A stretch of 64,000 nucleotides of DNA from CAYPNF01 sp964411985. Lineage in GTDB: Bacteria > Verrucomicrobiota > Verrucomicrobiia > Limisphaerales > J093. The notes below the pieces were generated by a model that searched no databases, was not told where the DNA came from, and saw only the letters and a program-made list of their open reading frames with translations. The stretch covers positions 186,001 through 250,000 of the forward strand of contig CAYPNF010000002.1 of the NCBI GenBank assembly GCA_964411985.1, read 5' to 3'. Every line of letters starts with the position of its first letter. Position 1 is the stretch's first letter. The position numbers and the translations under genes were made by a program. Shown piece after piece: positions 49,526-58,737 of the stretch.

Positions 49526-52500
49526 CTATGCCGGCGACTCGTCGTCAGGGGTGCCTGAGAAGACAAACTTGAGGTCCTCAAGGGTGAGTTGGCTGGCAAA
49601 CCCTTCCTCGCCGAGCACATCCTTGACCAGTGCCGCCTTTTTTGCCTGCAGATGACGGATCTTCTCTTCGATGCTGTTCTTCACCAGCAACCGGTAGGCA
49701 ATCACGGTGGAAGTTTGACCGATGCGATGGGTGCGGTCGATGGCCTGGGCTTCTACGGCCGGATTCCACCAAGGATCGAACAACACGACATAGGAGGCGG
49801 AGGTCAGATTTAAGCCAAACCCTCCAGCCTTGAGGGAGATCAGAAACAAAGCGCTACCCTGGTGGTCCTGAAACGACTGAACCAATGGCCCACGGTTCTC
49901 GGTCTCGCCGATGAGGACGAAATGGGCCCAGTCCCGTTTCTCGAACTCAGCGCGCAACAGGTCGATCAGCCCCAGGAACTGACTGAAGATCAGCACCTTG
50001 TTTCCTTCCTCCACCAAGGGTTCCAGCAGTTCCAGGAGCGCCTCCATTTTCGCGCTTGGCTCCCGTTTGAGGGAGGTTTCATACAAAGCCGGATGGCAAC
50101 AGATTTGGCGGAGTCGAAGCATCGATACCAGGAACTGAAACTGCATTTCTTTCAGCTCCTTCTGGGTCTTGATGTTGAGCAGTGCCTGACGCGCCACTTT
50201 CAGTTCGGCGAGGTAGAGGTTCTTTTGGACACCTTCCATCTCGCAGTAGAGATCTTCCTCGATGCGACCCGGCAGGTCAGGCGCCACCTGGGCTTTGGTG
50301 CGGCGCAGGAGGAAGGGACGCAACCGGGCTGCCAGGCGTTGTTTGGACCGCGCGTCGGCTGCGCGGCTGTAGCGCCGACCAAATTGGGTGCGATTCCCGA
50401 GCATGCCCGGCATGGCGAAAGCCATCAGGCTCCAGAGGTCCATCAAGCGGTTCTCGATGGGGGTTCCCGTGAGCACGAGTCGGTGGTTCGCTTTGAGCGC
50501 CCTTGCACATTGTGCCGTGATCGAGCTTGGATTCTTGATGTACTGGCCTTCATCCAGAATGACGGCCAGCCATGGAGTCAAAGGTTCGACATCGGGAAAC
50601 TCGCGAAGCTGCGCGTAGTTGATCACGAGGAGGTCGCAAGACGCGATGGTGCTCTTGAGGAGGCTGATGTCTCCGCCGGGCCAGACAGCAATCCGCAGGC
50701 TGGAATAGAACCGGGTGGCTTCCGCCCGCCAGTTGTCCATCACCGACTTGGGGCACACCACCAGCGAGCAGGGAGGGGCTTCCCCACTCTGGTCCCGCAG
50801 CCAAGCCAGCCAGGAGAGCGTCTGCAGGGTTTTGCCCAGACCCATATCGTCCGCCAGAATCCCGCCAAAACGATTGGTGGCCAGGTACGCCAGGAAATGG
50901 AATCCCTCCGTCTGGTACGGGCGCATGGAGGCTGAAATCGAACCGGGCAAAGGCGGGTTCACCCGGGTCTTCAACTCATTCACCCGACGCTGGATTCGAT
51001 CGGACTGTTCTTCGGGCAGGAAGCGCGACGCGCTGGGATCCGCCAGTTGCAGGACATGGAATCGCTGGGCATCTGTGCTCAGGTCCTCCGTGCTTAACCC
51101 CAAACGCGCCAGACCGGCATCCTCTTCGTCGGACATCTCCACGTTCATCCGGCGCCAACCTTTGCCCGCAAGCCGCACATAGGCACCCTTGGCTTTGAGC
51201 AACGTCTCCAGTTCCTCCTTCGTCAGGTCGGTATCCTCCACTGTCAGCTCGACTCGCACGTCGAACCAGTCGATTTCCTTTTCTTCGCACTCCAACTTCA
51301 GGGAGGCCCGAACGGGGTCCCGCGCCATCGTGGTGAGTTCCTCGTCCAGGGTGAGGGTGATCCCCTCGGGGAGGCTCTGGGCCCATCGGACGAACTGCTC
51401 GGCGACCTCCGGCGTCAGGTTTCTGACCCAGCGATCCGGCCATTCCGGGGTCACCTTGAGATTCTCAAGCAACTCCGGAACCTGGTTCAAAAGAAATCGG
51501 TCGTGAAGGGTGATTCGGCCTGGCGTGGACAGTTTTGCGGAGCTTCGTACTGCCTTTCCCTGATGACACCACTGGTGGTGAATGTAGGTTTGAAGGAGTA
51601 TCCCGGTTTGCTCTGAGTCGGCGGTGACCACCATGGCAATACGGTCCTTCTTCCTCCCGGCTGACGCCGGTTCCAGGCGCGCCTGGATGCGCACGGCCAG
51701 TCGAACCTTTTCAATTCGGGATGAAAGTTCCTCAGGGAGAGGTTGCCCTATCACTTGGAATACGCGGAGGCCCTCGCTGGTGCGGATGGCTTCGGCGGGG
51801 ATCAGGGTGGTTTGCTTGGGGGGAAGAGCGGAGTGGGGTCTTGGCCCCTCGTAAATGCAATTCTTGGTGACATAGAGGCAAGGGTGTCCGGGCAGCACCG
51901 CGTAAAGGTCCTTTACCGGTTCGCCCTTCTCGTCGACCAGCGCAAAGGAATAATCGCCGCTTTCCTCAGCGGGGGGATGAACCTGCCACCGGAGGGGCGC
52001 CTCCTGCCAGACGTGGGGTTTTCCCTGCTCCTGCACCACGAGGGAGGACCTGTTGGGCAACAAGAGGATTTGGCGGAGGGCGTTCAGGCTGGGCGAGGTG
52101 GAGTAGTCGAAGTGGTTGGTGCGTTGGCTGGAGAAGTAGGCTTGAACGATACCCCAGAGCAACGCGCACTCACGAGTGGTGGCAAAGGAGCCCGATCCGG
52201 CCTTCTCAAGCAGGGCTATCATCTCCCTTGACCTCACCTCGTTGAAGTCCCCCCCTGGGGCGGTCTGCTGAAAAAGGATGGCGCCATGTTCCCGAAACTC
52301 GATCCGGAAATCTCTCGCGGGCTGGGCCTCCGTTTCGAGCTCCTTCATCACTCGCAAGCGCTCGATCCATTCCCGGGTGGCGAGCTGGCGCTGAAAAGCA
52401 AGAACCTGCGCTTCAATCTCGGGGGATTCACTTGCTTTGTTGATGGAACTGGGGACCGGCGCCCGGTTCTTTCGGAGCTGATAGAGCAGGAGTACCCAGA

Positions 52501-53089
52501 ATGTCCATTCATCCTGGTCCTTGTCTGGCCACCAGTCCAGCACCTGGCCATAGTTCCATCGGTAGTTGGCAGGGAGCAATCCCAGCGTTATCAACTCCAG
52601 CGCGGGTAAGGTGCCGGTGCTCTGGTAGGTGTGGTACGCGCGCCGTATCTTTCGCACCCAGTCCCCCTCTAGCGGCTTGAGTTCCCGCCCCAGTCTTTTC
52701 CGTAAGATCTCGTCCACTCCCGGTTGGGTGATCTTGGGAGCAGGCGGTGGGCCCGATGGGACGGCACCTTCCAGCTTGGTTACATCATCGTGGAGCAAGG
52801 AGTAGTAGGCCGCGGCCTGGTGTGGGCAGGCAGGTTGTTTGCCGCAGCTACAAGAGGAAGTCCAAGCGTGCTGAGTGTAGGTGAGGTAGCAGGTGTGACT
52901 GATTCCATCGGCAACGACGCTGAAGCGGAAGTCGGTGCCATCGTCCTTCCACTTGGCGCCCACCACCGCCTTCTCCCGATACAGAAGCCTGCCGCTCTGC
53001 TTCGATTCGTGGGGCATGCGGTGGAAGGACATCCACGCACCCGTCAAATCGCATACTACTGGTCGTTGCACGCTCACGTTGGTGGCCAT
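49526..53089 (-). CDS. SWIM zinc-finger SNF2-family helicase
   Basis: About 1187 residues from ATG 53089. The N-terminal SWIM zinc finger (SCSCGKQPACPH) is at about residues 65-95. Then come long mixed regions. The SNF2 core reads FGGILADDMGLGKTLQTLSWL (Walker A), VILDEGQYIKNP (DEAH box as DEGQ), LTGTPIENRL, and the C-terminal half FLISLKAGGFGLNLTSASYVVLFDPWWNPAVE...QAIDRTHRIGQ. Such proteins use ATP to translocate on duplex DNA and remodel bound proteins; bacterial members are linked to RNA polymerase recycling or repair. All helicase motifs are intact. Longer starts (53158, 53171) overlap a hairpin and are less likely. Confidence 0.9.
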   Translation of the reverse strand: MATNVSVQRPVVCDLTGAWMSFHRMPHESKQSGRLLYREKAVVGAKWKDDGTDFRFSVVADGISHTCYLTYTQHAWTSSCSCGKQPACPHQAAAYYSLLHDDVTKLEGAVPSGPPPAPKITQPGVDEILRKRLGRELKPLEGDWVRKIRRAYHTYQSTGTLPALELITLGLLPANYRWNYGQVLDWWPDKDQDEWTFWVLLLYQLRKNRAPVPSSINKASESPEIEAQVLAFQRQLATREWIERLRVMKELETEAQPARDFRIEFREHGAILFQQTAPGGDFNEVRSREMIALLEKAGSGSFATTRECALLWGIVQAYFSSQRTNHFDYSTSPSLNALRQILLLPNRSSLVVQEQGKPHVWQEAPLRWQVHPPAEESGDYSFALVDEKGEPVKDLYAVLPGHPCLYVTKNCIYEGPRPHSALPPKQTTLIPAEAIRTSEGLRVFQVIGQPLPEELSSRIEKVRLAVRIQARLEPASAGRKKDRIAMVVTADSEQTGILLQTYIHHQWCHQGKAVRSSAKLSTPGRITLHDRFLLNQVPELLENLKVTPEWPDRWVRNLTPEVAEQFVRWAQSLPEGITLTLDEELTTMARDPVRASLKLECEEKEIDWFDVRVELTVEDTDLTKEELETLLKAKGAYVRLAGKGWRRMNVEMSDEEDAGLARLGLSTEDLSTDAQRFHVLQLADPSASRFLPEEQSDRIQRRVNELKTRVNPPLPGSISASMRPYQTEGFHFLAYLATNRFGGILADDMGLGKTLQTLSWLAWLRDQSGEAPPCSLVVCPKSVMDNWRAEATRFYSSLRIAVWPGGDISLLKSTIASCDLLVINYAQLREFPDVEPLTPWLAVILDEGQYIKNPSSITAQCARALKANHRLVLTGTPIENRLMDLWSLMAFAMPGMLGNRTQFGRRYSRAADARSKQRLAARLRPFLLRRTKAQVAPDLPGRIEEDLYCEMEGVQKNLYLAELKVARQALLNIKTQKELKEMQFQFLVSMLRLRQICCHPALYETSLKREPSAKMEALLELLEPLVEEGNKVLIFSQFLGLIDLLRAEFEKRDWAHFVLIGETENRGPLVQSFQDHQGSALFLISLKAGGFGLNLTSASYVVLFDPWWNPAVEAQAIDRTHRIGQTSTVIAYRLLVKNSIEEKIRHLQAKKAALVKDVLGEEGFASQLTLEDLKFVFSGTPDDESPA

Positions 53090-53138
53090 TCGATAAAGCG
53101 AAACAAGGACAGACCGACCCGGCCCCAAGAAAGAAGGC

Positions 53139-53156
53139 GCGGACACCCGGGTCCGC
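53139..53156. terminator. Hairpin between the DUF1080 gene and the SNF2 gene
   Basis: GCGGAC-ACCCGG-GTCCGC with T-rich sequence on both outer sides. It lies 33 bp after the DUF1080 stop (minus strand) and 50 bp before the helicase start and probably separates the two transcripts. Confidence 0.45.
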
Positions 53157-53188
53157 ACCTTTTTCTAACAATCTTTTGGATTCTTTGC

Positions 53189-54361
53189 CTATTTCTTGTC
53201 CCAGCCCTGAGCCTTCACGAGTTTCTCGACTTCCTGTTTGGGCCCGAAGTCCGCCGGGATGAGTTTGAACTTGCCAAGGTACTTGAAGGCGTTGTTCACG
53301 TTTTTGACCTCATCCTTCTTGGGGGCCAGTTGATCAGCGGGTAAAGCGCTCAGTCCTTTGAGGTAGGCCGCCGCCATCTCTTCCACTTTCTTCAGAGTGT
53401 CAGCGTGGTTCTCGTAGACGAGCGATTCCATGTAACGCAGCATCTGTCCGGGACTTCCTGAAACTTGCGCCGCGTCGGTTCGAATGCTGGCCGCAATTTC
53501 CGCGCGCTTCGCCGTGGTGGCTTCCACGGTCAGAGGACCATCGGTACCTCCCTGAACTGCTCGGGGCGGGAGCTCTCGGTACCAGATATTGCGGAAGCGG
53601 GTCGGGTTATTATGGTCCTGGAGTTGCAGCGGACCTTTCTCCGGCAACGGCCCTGCCTTGCTCCTCCCCATGTGTCCCGTGCCGCCTTCTAGCACCGTGT
53701 GGTCCTGCACCAGGACGCCATTCATGAAGACCGTCACATAACCTGGGTCGAGCACCTTCCCGTCTCGGTAGATCGGACGACGAAATACGATGTCATAGAC
53801 CTGGAACTCGCCGGGAGGCCGAAGGGCGTTGGCCATGGCGGGATTGACTCCGTAGACCGATCCAGCGTAGCCGTCGGCGTAGGTCGGGTTGTTGTAGTTA
53901 TCCAGCACCTGGATTTCCACGCGTCCCAATAGAAAGATGCCGCTGTTGCCCCGTCCTTGGCTGTCGCCTTCGACTTTGCCCGGTGCCGCCCACTCGATGT
54001 GCAGTTGGCAGTCCCCGAACTGCTTCTTGGTATGGATGTCCCCGGTCTGCGTACATTCCATATAGCCGTCCCGAACCACCCATTTCGGAGGTTGACCTTG
54101 CTTGTTGGATTCCCATTCGGATAGGTCTTTGCCATCGAACAGCACGATCGCGTCGGAAGGGGGTTTCCCAGCCTGTTCCGGCGTGCTGAAGCTGCCGGGA
54201 ACCACCGTCTTCGGCTTTGGGCGGTTGGCATCATGAATTGCCCAGGGATGATGGTCATCGGGAGGATCGCCGTAGAAGGTTGGACCTGATGACGCTGCCA
54301 GAGCTGTCAACGCAAATGGCGCCAAGGCCACCGCGAGCGTGAGAGAAGAAAGCTTTTGCAT
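53189..54361 (-). CDS. Secreted DUF1080 (3-keto-disaccharide hydrolase) protein
   Basis: 390 residues. The signal peptide ends near residue 23 (LTALAASS). Residues about 70-265 are the concanavalin-like DUF1080 fold: IVLFDGKDLSEWES, KWVVRDGYMECTQTGDIHTKKQFGDCQLHIEW, GNSGIFLLGRVEIQVLDNYNN, GPLQLQDHNNPTRFRNIWYREL. The family acts on oxidised disaccharides made by Gfo/Idh/MocA-type oxidases, two of which are exported in this window. The C-terminal 100 residues are a helical domain of unknown role. Likely periplasmic glycan breakdown. Confidence 0.92.
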   Translation of the reverse strand: MQKLSSLTLAVALAPFALTALAASSGPTFYGDPPDDHHPWAIHDANRPKPKTVVPGSFSTPEQAGKPPSDAIVLFDGKDLSEWESNKQGQPPKWVVRDGYMECTQTGDIHTKKQFGDCQLHIEWAAPGKVEGDSQGRGNSGIFLLGRVEIQVLDNYNNPTYADGYAGSVYGVNPAMANALRPPGEFQVYDIVFRRPIYRDGKVLDPGYVTVFMNGVLVQDHTVLEGGTGHMGRSKAGPLPEKGPLQLQDHNNPTRFRNIWYRELPPRAVQGGTDGPLTVEATTAKRAEIAASIRTDAAQVSGSPGQMLRYMESLVYENHADTLKKVEEMAAAYLKGLSALPADQLAPKKDEVKNVNNAFKYLGKFKLIPADFGPKQEVEKLVKAQGWDKK

Positions 54362-54881
54362 CGGGCGAGATTGCCATCAGTGCAAACGCATCGTCAACAG
54401 GTTTGGAGGATCCCCCAATGCATGGGCAACGGGGAAAAGGAATGTAGAGAATGCGGGAGGAAGGGATCAAACGGGACTCTACAGAAGCAAACAAAGGTCA
54501 CGAAGATCAATTGACATTGTGCCCATTTGGAGAGCTAGTCCCACCCATGAAACTCATCTCAGAAGCGCGCTTGTACGCCGAGGGACGGGGAGTTCGCTTT
54601 GTCGTTTGCTCGTCTGGAGACATCGCTGCGGTCGTCCGACTAGTGCGTTTCAAAGTCACACCGCCGTAGACTTTGGCAGCGGATGGGCTTTGTCTCCATC
54701 CAGGAAGTGGCGAGCCCCGTCTGGGCGCCCTGCGGAAGGCTGCACGGGGCGATTGCGGTAGGGTTACACCCCATAGGAGGACCTGCTTATGTGAGCTACC
54801 GTCTATAAAGCTACTGGCTGCGGGAATTCCTTTTGCTGCCATGTTGCTGGCGAACAACAGCCAAAGACAAAACGAACATTT
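54362..54881. other. Intergenic region without a supported gene
   Basis: 520 bp. Two overlapping open frames (54451-54669 plus, 54507-54896 minus) have poor ribosome sites and no recognisable content. Part of the region (54700-54770) is GC-rich with short inverted segments. It must include the promoters of the DUF1080 gene and the small lipoprotein gene. Confidence 0.5.
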
Positions 54882-55196
54882 ATGAAACGCACACAACTAG
54901 CAATACTCGCACTTGCCGCAGGCCTTATCGTGGGTTGCGACAAAAAGGAGGCGACTGTCGACCAGAATAAGGAAGCCACCAAGAACGCGATCGACAATCG
55001 CAAGGATGCGGTGGATGCCACCGCCAAGGATGCCAAGCAGCAGGCGGACGTGGACGCCACCCTCAAGAAGGCGAAGATTGAAGCCACCAAGGACGCCACC
55101 CAGGCCCAACTCGATGCTGATAAGAAGAAAGCAGAAGCCGAAGCCGCCGCCGCGAAGGCCAAGATCGATGCCGAGAAGAAGAGGCCGAACCCGTGA
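54882..55196 (+). CDS. Small helical lipoprotein
   Basis: 104 residues. The signal peptide ends in the lipobox LIVGC (C19), after which the protein is almost entirely Ala/Lys/Asp/Glu with a heptad-like spacing (KKAKIEATKDATQAQLDADKKKAEAEAAAAKAK). It would form a long charged alpha-helix anchored in the membrane by lipid, reminiscent of peptidoglycan-spacer lipoproteins. No partner is encoded next to it. Confidence 0.8.
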   Translation: MKRTQLAILALAAGLIVGCDKKEATVDQNKEATKNAIDNRKDAVDATAKDAKQQADVDATLKKAKIEATKDATQAQLDADKKKAEAEAAAAKAKIDAEKKRPNP

Positions 55197-55412
55197 AGCG
55201 CCGTGCAGTTCCCAGCATCCCCAACTTGACACCTTCAACATTATGTGAAAGGCTTTAACTCGATACTCCAGTAGGAAGACCCTATAGGGAAGAACATCAC
55301 CCGTTTTGGAGAGCGGTCAAGTGTGAAAACCGAGAGGGATTTCTGAGGCGGTTCTCATTTGGCCAAGTAGGAGCTGTTTCGCCGGAAGGCGGAATTACTC
55401 CAACAGGCAAAC

Positions 55413-56339
55413 TTGCGCCCGCACGTGCAAACAACGATCCTTGGTTCGTTTCTGATGGCAGTGCTGGTGTTCTCTGTGTGCGGCTGCGATGAGAAGCCTC
55501 AGCCCCGCGGGCCCGCCTATGCGACCGCGCCCGCAACACAAGAGATCCAGACCTACAGTTTTGCGGTGCATCCCCTCCACAACCCTTCAAAGATGCATGC
55601 GGCCTATCAGCCGCTTATCGATTACCTCAACCGAACTCTCAGGGAAGTCACGCTCGTTCTGGAGCCTTCTCGCGACTACGGGCATTTCGAGGACAAGCTG
55701 CGAGCCCACAAACCGGCCTTCCTGTTGCCCAACCCCTGGCAGACCCTGCAAGCGATGCACGCAGGGTATTCGGTGTTTGCCATGGCTGGAGAATCCACGG
55801 ATTTCAGGGGTATTCTATTGGTTCGCTGCGACAGCGGTATCGCCGAACCTATCGATCTGAAGGGCAGGGCAGTGAGTTACCCCTCCCCGACCGCGCTCGC
55901 TGCCTGCATCATGCCGCAGTTCTTCCTGCACAGCCGTGGCGTCGATGTGAACAAAGACATCGAGAACCTGTATGTGGGTTCTCAGGAGTCTGCTATCATG
56001 AACGCTTACCTCGGCCGGACCGCAGCGGCTGCGACGTGGCCCCCTCCTTGGCGCGCCTTTCAGAAAGAACACCCCAAGGAGGCCGGCGACCTGAAAGTGA
56101 TGTGGGAGACCCCTCCACTCGTTAACAACTCTATCATGGCAAGAAGCGATGTGCCTGTGCTGGTCAGGACCAAGGTCCTTGATTGTTTATTGATGCTTCA
56201 TGAGAAGCCTGAAGGGCGCGCCATTCTCGGGGGCATGGAAACGGCCCGCTTCCTCCCGGCAACTGACGCGGATTACGATCTTGTGCGTGACTACATTGCC
56301 AGGTTCGAGAGGGAGGTGCGCGCTGTGGATCGGAGATGA
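55413..56339 (+). CDS. PhnD-like periplasmic phosphate/phosphonate-type binding lipoprotein, coupled to a sensor kinase
   Basis: 308 residues. The start is TTG 55413 (a GTG at 55425 is possible), giving a signal peptide ending in VCGC lipobox (about C25). The binding-protein fold (PhnD/SsuA group) shows YSFAVHPLHNPSKMHAAYQPLIDYL, AFLLPNPWQTLQAM, FRGILLVRCDSG, VSYPSPTALAACIMPQFFLHSRG and YVGSQESAIMNAYLGRTAAA. The stop overlaps the kinase start (ATGATGA at 56336). No transport permease or ATPase lies nearby, so the protein probably delivers a ligand signal to the kinase rather than to a transporter. Confidence 0.82.
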   Translation: MRPHVQTTILGSFLMAVLVFSVCGCDEKPQPRGPAYATAPATQEIQTYSFAVHPLHNPSKMHAAYQPLIDYLNRTLREVTLVLEPSRDYGHFEDKLRAHKPAFLLPNPWQTLQAMHAGYSVFAMAGESTDFRGILLVRCDSGIAEPIDLKGRAVSYPSPTALAACIMPQFFLHSRGVDVNKDIENLYVGSQESAIMNAYLGRTAAAATWPPPWRAFQKEHPKEAGDLKVMWETPPLVNNSIMARSDVPVLVRTKVLDCLLMLHEKPEGRAILGGMETARFLPATDADYDLVRDYIARFEREVRAVDRR

Positions 56340-58192
56340 TGCACATGCTCACCAACTTCCTGTTCGGCACGCTGCGTCGTCAGCTCATCATCGGCGTGGC
56401 GCTGGTCCACGCCGCCATGATGACTCTGTTCATATTCGACGTTACCCGCAAGCAGCAAGCCCTTGTCCTTGAACGGCAAGCGGAACACGCCACTGCCTTG
56501 GCTCGCTCTCTTGCAACATCGAGCGCGGGTTGGCTCGCCGCAAACGATACCTCCGGACTCCAAGAGTTAGCTGAGGCACAACGAAGGTATCCGGACTTGG
56601 ACTACGCCATGCTACTTGACAAGCAGGGTCGAGTATTCGGTCACACAGACAGATCCCGTGTCGGTCTCTACGTGCGTGACCTCCCCGCGCATGTTCGGGA
56701 GACGGTATTGAGTCGAGACGCGGCGCTGGTGGATGTGGTCGTCCCAGCCATGCTCGCCGACACGCATGTTGGCTGGGCTCGTGTCGGAATTGGACAGAGC
56801 GTCGCCAACGCACAAGTCGCTGAGGTCGCCCGTGGCGGTGCTCTCTATGCCCTTGGAGCGGTTCTGGCCGGTTGCGGGCTTGCGCTGGTGATGGGGACGC
56901 GCATCACCCGACGCATTGATCACATCCGGTCCGTCATGGACGATGTGCGCTCGGGCCGACACGAAGCTCGCTCTCATCTGAGTGGCAACGATGAAGCGGC
57001 GATGATGGCGACGGACTTCAACACCATGTTGGACCGACTTGCCCAGCGTGAACGGGAGGTAAGGAGTAGTGAGCACATGTACCGTTCCCTCCTCCAGAAC
57101 ATTCAAGTGGCTGTGGTCGTGCACGGGCCTGGGACGGAAGTCATTGCGAGTAATTCTCTCGCTCAGAAACTCCTTGGGTTGAATGAGAAGCAGATGTTGG
57201 GGAAGCAGGCTATCGATCCTGCCTGGAAGTTCCTCAGAGAGGACGGCACGACCATGCCGGTTGGGGAGTATCCGGTAAGCCGGGCTGTAGCGGGGAACTT
57301 TCCGGCGAAGGACTTCATCTTAGGCATTAGCCGACCCGACCTGAGTGTGGTCGTGTGGGCGCTTGTGAATGCGCATCCGGTCTTTGGCGAGAGAGGTGAG
57401 CTGTCTCAGGTTCTCGTGAGTTTCGTCGACATTACCGAACGCAAGCGCATGGAGGAGGGGGTTAGAAAACTTAACTTGGAACTGGACCAGCGCGTCAAGG
57501 AGCGTACGGCTCACCTCGAGGTTGTGATCAAGGAACTCGAGGCCTTCGCGTACTCCGTCTCCCACGATTTGCGGACGCCGCTTCGCGGCATCGACGGGTT
57601 TAGCCAGGTGCTTTTGGACGAGTACTCGGTGGCATTGGGCAAGGAAGGGAAGGAATACCTCCATCGCGTCCGCGCGGCTGCCCAGAGGATGGCCCAGCTC
57701 ATCGATGACATGCTGAATCTCTCCAAGGTGACACGCATCGAAATGCGCAGGGAGCGGGTCAATCTGTCCGCGATTGCCCAAGACGTTGCGGCCGAACTCA
57801 GTCGAACTCAACCCGAGCGCAAGGTCGTATTTGTGATCGCACAGGAAGTGATCGTTACTGGTGACGGCCGTCTGCTTCGGGTCGTTTTCGAGAATCTCCT
57901 CGGCAACGCCTGGAAATTCACCTCGGCACGCCCAGAGGCGAGGATTGAATTCGGCATCGAGAAGAAACTCGGGGAAACGGTCTGTTTCGTGCACGACAAC
58001 GGGGCTGGATTTGACATGAAGCATGCGGACCGGCTCTTCGGGGCATTCCAGCGGCTCCACACGGACGAGGAGTTTGCCGGCAATGGCATTGGTTTGGCGA
58101 CCGTCCAACGCATCATTCAGCGTCATGGGGGGCGAGTGTGGGCTGAGGGACAGGTCGAGGAGGGGGCGATCATCCGTTTTACCCTGCCATAA
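56336..58192 (+). CDS. Membrane sensor histidine kinase with HAMP and PAS domains
   Basis: 618 residues. Membrane helices at about 13-33 and 163-185 enclose a periplasmic domain of about 125 residues (the likely contact for the preceding binding protein). HAMP (TRRIDHIRSVMDDVRSG...), a PAS domain (about 245-370), a coiled coil and HisKA with H410 (SVSHDLRTPLRGIDG) follow. HATPase has ENLLGNAWKFT, HDNGAGFDM and GNGIGLATV. The kinase resembles the phytochrome-like group whose partner is a single-domain regulator, and such a gene lies 65 bp downstream. Confidence 0.92.
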   Translation: MMHMLTNFLFGTLRRQLIIGVALVHAAMMTLFIFDVTRKQQALVLERQAEHATALARSLATSSAGWLAANDTSGLQELAEAQRRYPDLDYAMLLDKQGRVFGHTDRSRVGLYVRDLPAHVRETVLSRDAALVDVVVPAMLADTHVGWARVGIGQSVANAQVAEVARGGALYALGAVLAGCGLALVMGTRITRRIDHIRSVMDDVRSGRHEARSHLSGNDEAAMMATDFNTMLDRLAQREREVRSSEHMYRSLLQNIQVAVVVHGPGTEVIASNSLAQKLLGLNEKQMLGKQAIDPAWKFLREDGTTMPVGEYPVSRAVAGNFPAKDFILGISRPDLSVVVWALVNAHPVFGERGELSQVLVSFVDITERKRMEEGVRKLNLELDQRVKERTAHLEVVIKELEAFAYSVSHDLRTPLRGIDGFSQVLLDEYSVALGKEGKEYLHRVRAAAQRMAQLIDDMLNLSKVTRIEMRRERVNLSAIAQDVAAELSRTQPERKVVFVIAQEVIVTGDGRLLRVVFENLLGNAWKFTSARPEARIEFGIEKKLGETVCFVHDNGAGFDMKHADRLFGAFQRLHTDEEFAGNGIGLATVQRIIQRHGGRVWAEGQVEEGAIIRFTLP

Positions 58193-58257
58193 TCGCAATT
58201 GCGGTTCGATATTCGGGCGTGCTATCTTGTGTTGATTAAGCCGAAAGGAAAAAGGTC

Positions 58258-58737
58258 ATGACAGACAAGATGATCCTGCTGGTCGAGGACAATGCGGATG
58301 ACATCGAATTGACGCTTCGGGCCTTGAAGAAGAACAACATCATGAACGAGGTGTTTGTCGCGCATGATGGAGAGGAGGCACTTCATTTTCTCTTTGGGAC
58401 AGGACCGCATAGTGGGAAGAAGACGCGTCCTCTGCCATCCGTGATGTTGCTGGATCTGAAGCTTCCCAAGGTGGACGGGCTGGCGGTGTTGCGGCAGGTG
58501 CGTGCGAACCCGCGGACCAAGTTCCTGCCCATCGTGGTACTGACCTCTTCAAAGGAAGACCAGGATTTGGTGCAGAGCTACAGTTTGGGCGCTAACAGTT
58601 ACGTCCGGAAGCCGGTGGATTTTCATGAATTTGTGGCCGCAGTACAGCAGCTCGGACTCTACTGGCTGATCCTGAATGAAACCCCCTCTGAAACAAGCGC
58701 CACCCATGCAAACGCGACTCCGAGTTCTGGCTGTTGA
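58258..58737 (+). CDS. Single-domain response regulator (Rcp1/CheY-like)
   Basis: 159 residues. A receiver domain only: ILLVEDNADDIELTLRALKK, the phospho-accepting Asp in MLLDLKLPKVDG, VVLTSSKEDQD and the YVRKPVDF switch Lys. This is the class that works with phytochrome-like kinases such as the preceding gene. The C-terminal 25 residues run 62 bases into the next gene. There is no output domain; the signal probably goes by phosphotransfer. Confidence 0.92.
   Translation: MTDKMILLVEDNADDIELTLRALKKNNIMNEVFVAHDGEEALHFLFGTGPHSGKKTRPLPSVMLLDLKLPKVDGLAVLRQVRANPRTKFLPIVVLTSSKEDQDLVQSYSLGANSYVRKPVDFHEFVAAVQQLGLYWLILNETPSETSATHANATPSSGC

Noticed and set aside
55413..56339. Component of a phosphonate ABC transporter
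   Set aside because: No permease or ATPase gene lies nearby; the gene is coupled to a sensor kinase instead.
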